From Hungatella hathewayi WAL-18680 (lineage in GTDB: Bacteria; Bacillota; Clostridia; Lachnospirales; Lachnospiraceae): a DNA stretch of 64,000 nucleotides. This document shows positions 34,866-42,872 of the stretch, one piece after another. The stretch lies in assembly GCF_000235505.1 (NCBI RefSeq), contig NZ_JH379027.1:1163569-1227568 (forward strand). The letters are read 5' to 3'. The translations under genes were made by a program, and so were the position numbers. The notes under the pieces were generated by a model, which did not search any database, was not told the DNA's origin, and saw nothing but the letters and a program-made list of their open reading frames with translations. Numbering within the stretch: the stretch's first letter is position 1; each line of letters begins with the position of its first letter.

Positions 34866-35297
34866 ATGTGGGGATTTATCATTGCGTTATTGTCGGGTGC
34901 GCTGATGAGTATTCAGGGCGTGTTTAATACGGAGGTGACGAAGCAGACCAGTATCTGGGTGTCGGCGGGATTTGTCCAGCTGACGGCATTTTTTACCTGC
35001 GTTATCATGTGGCTGGTCACCGGCCGGAACGAGGTTGGCGGACTGTTCCAGGTACAGCCCTGGTATATGCTGACAGGCGGTGTGATTGGCGCGCTGATTA
35101 CCTACACTGTGATTAAGAGTGTGGGCACGTTAGGGCCCGCCAAGTCAGCGCTGATTATCGTGATTGCCCAGATTATCGTGGCTTACGGGATTGAGGTGTT
35201 TGGACTGTTTGGCGTGGACAAGGTTGGCTTTGAGTGGAAGAAAGCTCTGGGCGCCCTGGTGGCTATCGTTGGAATTGTGATATTCCGGTGGGAATAG
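34866..35297 (+). CDS. DMT-superfamily YdcZ/DUF606-type membrane protein
   Basis: 143 residues with five hydrophobic segments. SGALMSIQGVFNTEVTKQ at the N-terminus and GALITYTVIKSVGTLGPAKS in the middle match the YdcZ (DUF606) small multidrug-resistance-like branch, which usually acts as homo- or heterodimers. AGGAGGAAG precedes the ATG. The substrate is unknown. It stands alone between the divergent thiT leader and a terminator. Confidence 0.82.
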   Translation: MWGFIIALLSGALMSIQGVFNTEVTKQTSIWVSAGFVQLTAFFTCVIMWLVTGRNEVGGLFQVQPWYMLTGGVIGALITYTVIKSVGTLGPAKSALIIVIAQIIVAYGIEVFGLFGVDKVGFEWKKALGALVAIVGIVIFRWE

Positions 35298-35307
35298 AGA
35301 TTATTTG

Positions 35308-35357
35308 AAGAGGCAGTATGGAAAACGTATCACTATTTTTTCCACACTGCCTCTTTT
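35308..35357. terminator. Bidirectional terminator between DMT gene and the deoD-like gene
   Basis: AAGAGGCAGT...TGGAAAA pairs with TTTTTCCA...ACTGCCTCTT, with T-runs following the stem on both strands. Confidence 0.85.
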
Positions 35358-35364
35358 TAAATTA

Positions 35365-36087
35365 TCACAAGACACTTTCCAAAGCAATTTGAATCATATT
35401 AGTAAAAGCATTTTGCCGTTCAACTGCTGAGGCGCTGTGGTCCGTCACAAAATTCTCCGAAATCGTCAGAATGCAGGCGGCTTTTTTATTTAATACCTTT
35501 GCATTGTGAAAGAGTGCAAAGCATTCATTTTCGATACAGGTGCATTGATGATTACGGTTTACTGTTTTAAAACGGGTTAAATTATCTTCACCGTAGAAAA
35601 CATCACTGGAATATACTTTTGTTTTCTGAATCGGTATGGAAAGATTTTGTGCAGCTGATAAAATCTTTTGATTCAATAATTCATCAGGAAACATGATATC
35701 ACTCAAATCTCCATTCTGTACACGGGCGTAGGTTGATTCGCTCCAGGCGCTTTCGGCGAGAACCACATCGTACATGGAAAGCTCCGGCACAAAAGCGCCT
35801 GCTGACCCGGTGCGGATGATAGACTCCACCCCGTATTGGGTATAGAGCTCATAGGAATAAATGCCGATAGATGCCATTCCCATCCCACTTGCCATAACCG
35901 AGATTTCTTTTCCTTTGTAATTTCCGGTATAACCAAGAGTGTTTCTCACATCATTGATTAATTTCGCATTTTCCAGAAAGTTTTCTGCAATTAATTTTGC
36001 TCTTAATGGGTCTCCTGGCATTAAGACGGTTTTTGCAATATCGCCTCTGAGGGCGCGATTATGTGGTGTTCCATGAAATTCGTTCAT
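35365..36087 (-). CDS. DeoD-like purine nucleoside phosphorylase with altered active site
   Basis: 240 residues from ATG 36087 (GAAAGGAGAT upstream); an upstream in-frame start lacks a site. The fold is DeoD-type: HNRALRGDIAKTVLMPGDPLRA with the phosphate-binding region, RTGSAGAF, and the C-terminus ERQNAFTNMIQIALESVL, which closely resembles E. coli DeoD. Two active-site positions differ: the EME motif is ENE (186-188), and the catalytic Asp of TVSDH is Glu211 (TISENF). The base or sugar preference may therefore differ from 6-oxopurine nucleosides. It is last in the sulfatase-transporter cassette, which suggests it cleaves a nucleoside-like imported compound. Confidence 0.82.
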   Translation of the reverse strand: MNEFHGTPHNRALRGDIAKTVLMPGDPLRAKLIAENFLENAKLINDVRNTLGYTGNYKGKEISVMASGMGMASIGIYSYELYTQYGVESIIRTGSAGAFVPELSMYDVVLAESAWSESTYARVQNGDLSDIMFPDELLNQKILSAAQNLSIPIQKTKVYSSDVFYGEDNLTRFKTVNRNHQCTCIENECFALFHNAKVLNKKAACILTISENFVTDHSASAVERQNAFTNMIQIALESVL

Positions 36088-36121
36088 GAGATATCTCCTT
36101 TCAGACACAGACGTCAAGCGG

Positions 36122-36967
36122 TTAATTTAGATACTTATTTAGAAAATCTAATATTATTTCTTTTGTTTCTTCCTGCCAGAATTCATCGGAAGCATGTCCG
36201 GCGCCCTGGATAAGGTAAAAATCAGAAGGGATTTTGTGCTTTTGCAGCGCGTCGTACAAAAGCTGGCTTTGCTGGTAAGGTACCACAGAATCCTCTGTTC
36301 CGTGAAAAAGGAGAAATGGCGCTGTCTTTTCTGATATATGACAGATGGGATTAGACAATTGTAATGTCATCTCCATGGATTGCTCATTGGTACCTAAGAA
36401 GTTCTGAATCCGTCTATCTTTCCTCATAAGTGACAAATCAGCCGGACCGAATAAGTCGATGACAGCCTTCACACTGCTGTCAAATCCGGCCCATTCCGCT
36501 GTCTCAAATACCGCCTGCCCAGAGGTAGTTCCCAGCATAGCGGCGAGATAACCGCCGGCCGAACCGCCCATGACGGCTATTTTTTCAGAGTCCACTCCAA
36601 ATTTGTCAGCATTGGCCCGCAGGAAGCGGACTGCCGTTTTGACATCCATCACAGATGCGGGGAATGTGCCTTCACCTCCCACACGATACTCAATCATGGC
36701 AACCTGGTAACCGTGTTTTACAAAATAAGCCATCTCCGGGGTGTAGAACAGGGAAGCACACGACTGAAAACCGCCTCCAATAATCCAGAGCAGTGTAGGC
36801 AATTTTTTATCGGTTTTCTGAGCGGCATCCGGGTGATGGGGCCTGAGCAGATGCATGTTCAGAGGGATTACGGACCTCTTAAATGAATGAAAAACCTGTG
36901 AATAAACAATATCTGGTATCAGAATCGTGGGAGAAGCCATTTTATTGATTTCAATACTTTTTTTCAT
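36122..36967 (-). CDS. Alpha/beta hydrolase, BD-FAE/HSL-type esterase
   Basis: 281 residues. LLWIIGGGFQSC is the oxyanion loop and VMGGSAGGYLAAML contains the nucleophile Ser. LLFHGTEDSVVPYQQS holds the Asp and GAGHASDEFW the His. The two-glycine IIGGGF variant replaces the more common HGGGF. No signal peptide. It lies 34 bases before the phosphorylase gene and 21 after the symporter gene, so the three are co-transcribed. It probably deacylates the transported compound. Confidence 0.85.
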   Translation of the reverse strand: MKKSIEINKMASPTILIPDIVYSQVFHSFKRSVIPLNMHLLRPHHPDAAQKTDKKLPTLLWIIGGGFQSCASLFYTPEMAYFVKHGYQVAMIEYRVGGEGTFPASVMDVKTAVRFLRANADKFGVDSEKIAVMGGSAGGYLAAMLGTTSGQAVFETAEWAGFDSSVKAVIDLFGPADLSLMRKDRRIQNFLGTNEQSMEMTLQLSNPICHISEKTAPFLLFHGTEDSVVPYQQSQLLYDALQKHKIPSDFYLIQGAGHASDEFWQEETKEIILDFLNKYLN

Positions 36968-36988
36968 AGTGACAGCCTCCTGACTGCG

Positions 36989-38356
36989 TTAATTTGCAAT
37001 TCGTTTTTTCTTTAATTCCGCCCGTATCTCAAACATTTTATCTTCACTCAAATCATAAAAATGCATGGAAATCAAAGATGCGAGATGTCCAAGGGCCGGT
37101 ACTCCAAATCGTAAGAAGACAATCGTACCAATAACAAATGATGTTTGCGGTTGATTAGCAATAAATCCGACAACTCCCAATAAAAAGCTGGCAATAAATC
37201 CACCGATGGCAGTTCCCATCTTAGTCATAAATGTAAAGACTGATGAAATAAAACCGTTGCTGCTCTGTCCGAATTTCCACTCCGCGTAATCAATGCAGTC
37301 AGGAAGGATAGCCCATGCGACGCTGCTGGAGAGGGCTGAAATGAATCCATAAGCGCCCATTAAAACGATAAGCGCGGTTGGTGTGGAGTAGGGATGAATC
37401 ATTAACAGAAGCAGTGGCAGCATGGCCAGAAAACTACTGTACCAAAATGCTTTTTTCTTTCCCAGAACTTTACAGACAACCGGCATGATTAAGTTCACAA
37501 CAACCCCTGTAATCGTCAGTGCGAAAGAGGTTGCTGGAACCAGATTCATGCGGTCCAATACGTATTTGAAAAAATAAATATTGGTTGCACCGACGACTGC
37601 ATTGGATAACGTATCTGTGGAATAGGCAATTAACAGCATGAGAAACGGTTTATTTTTAGTTGCCAGCTGCATTTCCCCGATTAAATTCAGTTTTTCGTGT
37701 TTGGTGTCAGCGGTGATGGGTTTGTCATATGGCTTGGCGCCCCAAGCCACTATCCAGAATGTAATGGTGATTCCAACTCCAAGGAGTGCGGCATAGATTG
37801 CCCATCCCCTTTTTCCTCCACCCAGAGCGGCAATCAGGGGAAGCGAAAAGGTGGTAATAAACATTCTTCCGAACTGGACGCACAACCCTTTCCAGGAAAT
37901 CATAACATTTCTTTTAGCAGGGTTGTCCGTATAGACAGGCACCAGAGCGAAAAAAGGAATACTGACAGCTGTCATGGCCAGAGAGTAAAAAATATATGTC
38001 GCGTAGATGAAAACGACTTTTTGGGCAGATGACAGGCTGGGGGAACTGAACATCAAAAATACCGTAAGACCGAGAACCGGTGCTCCAAATATCATCCAGG
38101 GCCGGTATCTTCCCCAATGTGACCGCGTTTTGTCAGCAAGTATTCCCATAACAGGGTCAGTAACCGCGTCAATAAATCTTGTAATCAGCATTAGCCCGGC
38201 TACGGTGACGGAACTGATGCCAAATATGTCCGTACAGAAAAATGTCAAGTATGATATTACCATAATGTTGGCAAAGCTAAATCCAAAACCACCTGATGCA
38301 TATTTCAGTGAATCCAAAATAAAAGCCTTTTTGCTCCCTGTTTTCTCCTGTTCCAT
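36989..38356 (-). CDS. GPH-family glycoside/pentoside/hexuronide symporter
   Basis: 455 residues with twelve hydrophobic segments. The motif DAVTDPVMGILADKTRSHWGRYRPW after helix 2 is diagnostic of the GPH branch of the major facilitator superfamily (MelB/XynB/UidB), which uses Na+ or H+. It would import a glycoside or sulfated sugar derivative. The upstream Crp/Fnr regulator, sulfatase, esterase and phosphorylase genes lie on the same strand with short gaps. No PTS or ABC partner is present. Confidence 0.92.
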   Translation of the reverse strand: MEQEKTGSKKAFILDSLKYASGGFGFSFANIMVISYLTFFCTDIFGISSVTVAGLMLITRFIDAVTDPVMGILADKTRSHWGRYRPWMIFGAPVLGLTVFLMFSSPSLSSAQKVVFIYATYIFYSLAMTAVSIPFFALVPVYTDNPAKRNVMISWKGLCVQFGRMFITTFSLPLIAALGGGKRGWAIYAALLGVGITITFWIVAWGAKPYDKPITADTKHEKLNLIGEMQLATKNKPFLMLLIAYSTDTLSNAVVGATNIYFFKYVLDRMNLVPATSFALTITGVVVNLIMPVVCKVLGKKKAFWYSSFLAMLPLLLLMIHPYSTPTALIVLMGAYGFISALSSSVAWAILPDCIDYAEWKFGQSSNGFISSVFTFMTKMGTAIGGFIASFLLGVVGFIANQPQTSFVIGTIVFLRFGVPALGHLASLISMHFYDLSEDKMFEIRAELKKKRIAN

Positions 38357-38379
38357 TATTTACCCCTCCAATTGGTTGT

Positions 38380-39105
38380 TTATGAAAGATTCCCCATGAG
38401 AATTTCGCATGACTGCCGGATAATAGCAATCTGCTCCTCGGTTACTATCATATTTCTCTTCTTAACAGTGACCAGTCCTTCCTGCTTTAATTCGTCGATG
38501 ATACGATATAATGTCCGTATATTGACTCCTATTGCATCGGCAATAAACTCATTTTTTACATTCACAACGCAGGGCCCTTCGGCTGTCCTGTATTTCTCTC
38601 TGTATTCCAGTATGTAGAGCATCAGTTTTTCCTTTGCTGTGAAAAATATCATATGGTCCGAACGATTGGCTGCAGTGAATAAGCTGGCTTCCAGATTTTT
38701 AATGACCTCTATCCCCAATTCTCCGCTGTCGCGCACGCATTTCCAGAAATAATGTTTATCGAATTCTATGACTAGGCATGGTTCCAATGCGTAATGATTA
38801 GCAAAAAATAGTTCTTTTGGGTCGTTAATGCTTCTTAATCCAACAAACTGCGGGACCTCTTTTTTGGCGGCCAGATTGATTCGTCCTCCGTCGGAATTGC
38901 GCATCAGATAATAAGAGCCTTGCACAATATAGTAGATGTAGTTTATCGATTGTCCCGCCATCACAAAGTAAGTACCTTTCGGAATTACCCGGACAGTAAT
39001 TTTTTCATTTAAAAATGGCTTAAATATATCGGGTGTCAAAGGACATCCCTGTTCCAGCTTTTCATTTACGGTTTTGACAAGTTCAAGAACTAAATTCTTT
39101 TCCAT
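38380..39105 (-). CDS. Crp/Fnr-family transcriptional regulator
   Basis: 241 residues. The N-terminal cyclic-nucleotide-binding-like beta barrel has IPKGTYFVMAGQSINYIYYIVQGSYYLMRNS. The C-terminal winged helix has NEFIADAIGVNIRTLYRIIDELKQEGLV. There are no clustered cysteines for an Fnr-type iron-sulfur cluster, so a small-molecule effector is likelier. It sits between the sulfatase and symporter genes and is probably the local activator. Confidence 0.9.
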   Translation of the reverse strand: MEKNLVLELVKTVNEKLEQGCPLTPDIFKPFLNEKITVRVIPKGTYFVMAGQSINYIYYIVQGSYYLMRNSDGGRINLAAKKEVPQFVGLRSINDPKELFFANHYALEPCLVIEFDKHYFWKCVRDSGELGIEVIKNLEASLFTAANRSDHMIFFTAKEKLMLYILEYREKYRTAEGPCVVNVKNEFIADAIGVNIRTLYRIIDELKQEGLVTVKKRNMIVTEEQIAIIRQSCEILMGNLS

Positions 39106-39168
39106 CTATGTTCTCCTAAGGATTGATTTTAGTGTACAGAACTATCATACCACCAAAGTCAGCAGAAG

Positions 39169-40653
39169 TCATACTTGCAATCCAAGCCGTTGATACTGTT
39201 CTTCCGGCGCGTCATTTTCCTTCATCATGCGAACCATTTCCCGTATCATCCTGTGTTCGATTTCAGGATGCTCAAGAGGGTGGTTCTGATGTGGGTCTTC
39301 CTTCAAATCAAAAAGCAGTGTTCCATATTTCATCAGTGACCTGGGCGGAAAACCAAGGGTTTTGATACCGTAGCCGCCACGGATTTTCAATACGGGACAA
39401 CCCTTTGTAAAGCGGAAGCCCTGGTGTAATTCAGCTGTTTTCAGTTCGTCCACAGTGATAGCACCAGGATAACTGGTTGGTTCCACAATATAATTAAAAA
39501 GCTCCTGCTCCCGCTCAGGCAATGGGCATCTCATGTAGACGTACCGTCCGTCCGTGATATTTACATGGACACCGTGCTGGCCAAACAGTGCATAGTCTCT
39601 GATTTTGGCGTCCATCTCCAGGGTTTTGCGCAGAGGACGCCCTTCCATGTCTTTTGGAATAGGCTGCCCGAAAAACTCCAGAATGGTCGGCGCGATATCA
39701 ATGGTCTGTACAAGCGACTGACGCCGTTCGCCTGCGATTCTGGTCCGAGGGTCCCAAATGAAGAGTGGTATATGGGCAATCTCATCATAATAGGGCATGA
39801 CCATTTTCCCCCACCAGTTATGCTGAGTCAATAAGAATCCGTGGTCCGTATTTACAATCAGCATGGTATCCTTCCACATATCGTATTCATCCATGATATC
39901 CAGTATTTTTCCAAGATAGGTATCACACATAGTCAGAAGAGCCCGATATTCGTTTACACAATGCCGGGCCTGTTCCGGTGTTTCTGTTACCTCATGATAT
40001 CCTGGCCAATCAAACATCGGCCCGTCATAATTATCCTCGTATGATTTTTTATACTTTTCAGGTGAGAAAAACGGTTCATGTGGGTCAAAGGTTTCCAACT
40101 GCAGATACCAACGGTCGGCTTGGTAATTATTCCGGATAAAGTCAAGTCCGTTGGAAAAATTTTGTGCGATAGACTGGTTCTTTTCCTCCTGCATGTAATA
40201 GCGGTTGATGTATTCCTGCCTTCCGCAAAAATCTTTTCGTCCCCCGATATGTTCCGGCACTGTCCACTCAACCATTCCTTTAAAGGGGTCGCCTTCCTGT
40301 CCCCTGACGAATTCGTAGGAATTGTACTGGTTGAGATAATTTCCTCCGCCTTCCTCCCAATAATGCCAGTGGTCGGTTGTCAGATGCGTATAGATACCGG
40401 CAGCCTTAAGCAGACTGGGCATGGAATCATCATAGGGTTCCAGGGGCCCCCAGCTTCTGTGAAGAAAGTTATAGCGGCCTGTGTGCAGTTCCCTTCTGGC
40501 TGGCATACAAGGAAGACTGCCGGCGTAGCATTGGTCGAATGTCACGCTTTTTTGGGCCAGCCGCTGGAAATTTGGCGCAATGATATGTTCATCCCCATAA
40601 GGCGGGAGCATTTGGCGGTTTAACGAGTCAAACATGACCATAATTGCTTTCAT
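39169..40653 (-). CDS. Sulfatase, cysteine-type, formylglycine-dependent
   Basis: 494 residues. The N-terminal metal-binding Asp is in MVMFDSLNRQ, and the formylglycine signature CMPARRELHTGR has Cys49 (CxPxR). Later motifs include NTDHGFLLTQHNWWGK for the second metal-site Asp and His. No signal peptide, so a cytoplasmic enzyme acting on imported sulfated sugars or other sulfate or phosphonate esters is expected. Cys-type sulfatases need an anaerobic SPASM radical-SAM maturase, and none is encoded in this window. AAAGGAGGAAT precedes the ATG. First gene of the minus-strand cassette. Confidence 0.9.
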   Translation of the reverse strand: MKAIMVMFDSLNRQMLPPYGDEHIIAPNFQRLAQKSVTFDQCYAGSLPCMPARRELHTGRYNFLHRSWGPLEPYDDSMPSLLKAAGIYTHLTTDHWHYWEEGGGNYLNQYNSYEFVRGQEGDPFKGMVEWTVPEHIGGRKDFCGRQEYINRYYMQEEKNQSIAQNFSNGLDFIRNNYQADRWYLQLETFDPHEPFFSPEKYKKSYEDNYDGPMFDWPGYHEVTETPEQARHCVNEYRALLTMCDTYLGKILDIMDEYDMWKDTMLIVNTDHGFLLTQHNWWGKMVMPYYDEIAHIPLFIWDPRTRIAGERRQSLVQTIDIAPTILEFFGQPIPKDMEGRPLRKTLEMDAKIRDYALFGQHGVHVNITDGRYVYMRCPLPEREQELFNYIVEPTSYPGAITVDELKTAELHQGFRFTKGCPVLKIRGGYGIKTLGFPPRSLMKYGTLLFDLKEDPHQNHPLEHPEIEHRMIREMVRMMKENDAPEEQYQRLGLQV

Positions 40654-40864
40654 CGTTGATTCCTCCTTTCTGTTTTTTTGATACCATCATTGTAGAAAAA
40701 ATAAATGGCCTCAACAATGGCATATGCCATGTTTTAATATACTTTTTAAGAAAAATAGTGCTTGTATTTGGGGAGGGATTTAGGTAGAATAAACGTATGG
40801 CTGAAAATGGTATTCTTTCCGAATGAGGAATCATGACATGATGGAATCACGGAGGAGGAAGACC

Positions 40865-41569
40865 ATGGTAAAACAAAAGAATAATAGAAAGATTTACAAG
40901 ATATGGATGACCGGTGTGTGTATGCTGGCGGCAGGTTTTTGTTACAGCTGCGGCAGAAAGGCGCCGGAGCCGGCGGGAAAGCAGGAGCCTTATCTGGAGA
41001 CAGTAGGGGAGGCAGAGACCGGCGGTACGGTGGTAGGTGAGAGCAGGGATGCCAGTTTAGTGGACGGCGCCGGGAATGGTGACCAGGCTGTGACTGGCAG
41101 CTCTGTGGCAGAGAGTGCGGCTCTCTGTTATGTGCATATCTGTGGTCAGGTGGTGAACCCGGGCGTCTATGAGATAGAGGCGGGCAGCCGCATTTTCCAG
41201 GCGGTGGAAGCGGCCGGGGGACTGACGGACGAGGCGGACGGAGCATTTTTGAATATGGCGGAGATTATCCAGGATGGGATGAAGATTTCCGTGCCTTCCG
41301 TGGAGGAAGTGGAGAATGGGGCGGCAGTGCCAGGGAGCGGTTCCTACGGAGCCGTGGTGTCCGGTCAGGGACAGTCTGCGAAGGTGAATCTGAATACGGC
41401 CAGCAAGGAACAGTTGATGACCCTCAGGGGGATCGGGGAATCCAGGGCGGAGGATATTATCCGCTACCGGGAGGAGCACGGGGCTTTTGGGGCGATTGAG
41501 GAGATTATGGAGATATCAGGCATCAAGGATGCTGCTTTTCAGAAGATAAAGGATGATATCACCGTATAG
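40865..41569 (+). CDS. ComEA-like SLBB plus helix-hairpin-helix protein
   Basis: 234 residues from ATG 40865 with GGAGGAGG; an upstream in-frame ATG has no good site. One N-terminal hydrophobic segment ends in a cysteine (FCYSCG), so it is a possible lipoprotein. A Glu/Gly-rich linker is followed by an SLBB-type domain (CYVHICGQVVNPGVYEIEAG) and two helix-hairpin-helix motifs (VNLNTASKEQLMTLRGIG and GAIEEIMEISGI). This is the ComEA arrangement: a membrane-tethered DNA receptor for natural transformation. No ComEC or ComFA is visible nearby, so uptake is not shown; a DNA- or polysaccharide-binding surface role is possible. Confidence 0.85.
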   Translation: MVKQKNNRKIYKIWMTGVCMLAAGFCYSCGRKAPEPAGKQEPYLETVGEAETGGTVVGESRDASLVDGAGNGDQAVTGSSVAESAALCYVHICGQVVNPGVYEIEAGSRIFQAVEAAGGLTDEADGAFLNMAEIIQDGMKISVPSVEEVENGAAVPGSGSYGAVVSGQGQSAKVNLNTASKEQLMTLRGIGESRAEDIIRYREEHGAFGAIEEIMEISGIKDAAFQKIKDDITV

Positions 41570-41616
41570 GTGGAAGCAACCCAGTAGAGGCATATTGGGG
41601 AATGGAGAGGTGAAGG

Positions 41617-42315
41617 ATGGCTAAGGTTTTAGTGGTAGACGACGAAAAACTCATTGTGAAGGGCATTAAATTCAGCCTGGAACAGGATGGGATGGATGTG
41701 GAGTGCGCATATGATGGCGAGGAGGCCATCAACCTTGCGAAGGAGAAGGAATTTGATGTGGTGCTTCTGGACGTGATGCTCCCGAAGTTTGACGGATACG
41801 AGGTCTGCCAGGCGATTCGGGAATTTTCGGAGGTTCCGATTATCATGCTGACCGCCAAGGGCAACGATATGGATAAGATTCTGGGGCTGGAATACGGCGC
41901 CGATGATTATATCACAAAACCGTTCAATATTCTGGAGGTGAAGGCGAGAATCAAGGCGATTCTGCGAAGAAACTCCAAGAGAAGCAAAAAGGCGGAGGAA
42001 GCGGACAAGCGGGTGATTGCGTCCGGCGGACTGAAACTTGACCGGGACAGCCGGAGAGTCTTCGTGGGGGATAAGGAGATTAACCTGACAGCCAAGGAAT
42101 TCGATTTGCTGGAGCTTCTGGTGTGCAATCCCAACAAGGTGTACAGCAGGGAGGCCCTGTTATCCTACGTGTGGGGCAACAAGGCCAATGATTCCGGGGA
42201 TGTGAGAACGGTGGACGTTCACGTGAGACGGCTTCGCGAGAAGATTGAGCCAAGTCCCAGCGCGCCTCAGTATGTGCATACCAAGTGGGGCGTGGGATAT
42301 TATTTCCGGGCATAA
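41617..42315 (+). CDS. OmpR/PhoB-family response regulator, no adjacent kinase
   Basis: 232 residues. The receiver domain has the acidic pair Asp8-Asp9, phospho-acceptor Asp52 (LLDVMLP), Thr79 and Lys101. The winged-helix output domain has LTAKEFDLLELLVCNPNKVYSR and VDVHVRRLREKIE. The closest common type is WalR/PhoP/VicR-like. GGAGAGG precedes the ATG. The next gene is an acetyltransferase, not a histidine kinase, and no kinase lies in the window, so the partner is encoded elsewhere. Confidence 0.93.
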   Translation: MAKVLVVDDEKLIVKGIKFSLEQDGMDVECAYDGEEAINLAKEKEFDVVLLDVMLPKFDGYEVCQAIREFSEVPIIMLTAKGNDMDKILGLEYGADDYITKPFNILEVKARIKAILRRNSKRSKKAEEADKRVIASGGLKLDRDSRRVFVGDKEINLTAKEFDLLELLVCNPNKVYSREALLSYVWGNKANDSGDVRTVDVHVRRLREKIEPSPSAPQYVHTKWGVGYYFRA

Positions 42316-42338
42316 TAGACATCAGGGGAGACAAATAG

Positions 42339-42827
42339 ATGGAATATGAAATCAGAAAAGTAAGGCCGGAGGATGTGGACGGAGCCGCGTATGTGGAGTC
42401 CGTCTGCTTTCCGGCCGCTGAGGCTGCTGGCCGGGATGCGTTGGAGAAAAGGATTCAGGCATTTCCGGACAGTTTTTTTGTTGCGGTAGATAACGGACGG
42501 ATCATCGGATTTATCAACGGCGCGGTGACGGACAGCCGGGTGATTCAGGACGAGATGTACGAGGAGATTGGCCTGCACAATCCAGAGGGCGCTTACCAGA
42601 GCGTCTTCGGGCTGGATGTGCTGCCGGAGTATCAGCGGCGGGGGATTGCCGCGGATTTGATGAAGCATTTGATAGAGGAGGCGGGGAAATGCGGCCGGAA
42701 GGGCCTGATTCTCACCTGCAAGGACAGGCTGATACCCTTCTATGAGAAATTTGGATATCGGAATATGGGACTGTCAGAGTCGGTTCACGGCAATGCTGTG
42801 TGGTATGATATGATACTGGAGCTTTAG
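42339..42827 (+). CDS. GNAT-family N-acetyltransferase
   Basis: 162 residues, one GNAT domain. The acetyl-CoA pyrophosphate-binding motif is QRRGIAADLMKHL and the C-terminal strand-helix is LTCKDRLIPFYEKFGY. The region VFGLDVLPEYQ is typical of the arylalkylamine (AANAT-like) branch. The substrate is unknown. It starts 23 bases after the response regulator stop, suggesting co-transcription, and is followed after 45 bases by the acyltransferase-like gene. Confidence 0.9.
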   Translation: MEYEIRKVRPEDVDGAAYVESVCFPAAEAAGRDALEKRIQAFPDSFFVAVDNGRIIGFINGAVTDSRVIQDEMYEEIGLHNPEGAYQSVFGLDVLPEYQRRGIAADLMKHLIEEAGKCGRKGLILTCKDRLIPFYEKFGYRNMGLSESVHGNAVWYDMILEL

Positions 42828-42872
42828 TTTCGGCGGTTCAATTTGGCAGATTTTAGAGAGAAGGGGAATGTT

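Noticed and set aside
40865-41569. Natural-competence locus
   Set aside because: ComEA-like domains are present, but no ComEC, ComFA or DprA lies in the window, so a competence locus cannot be claimed.
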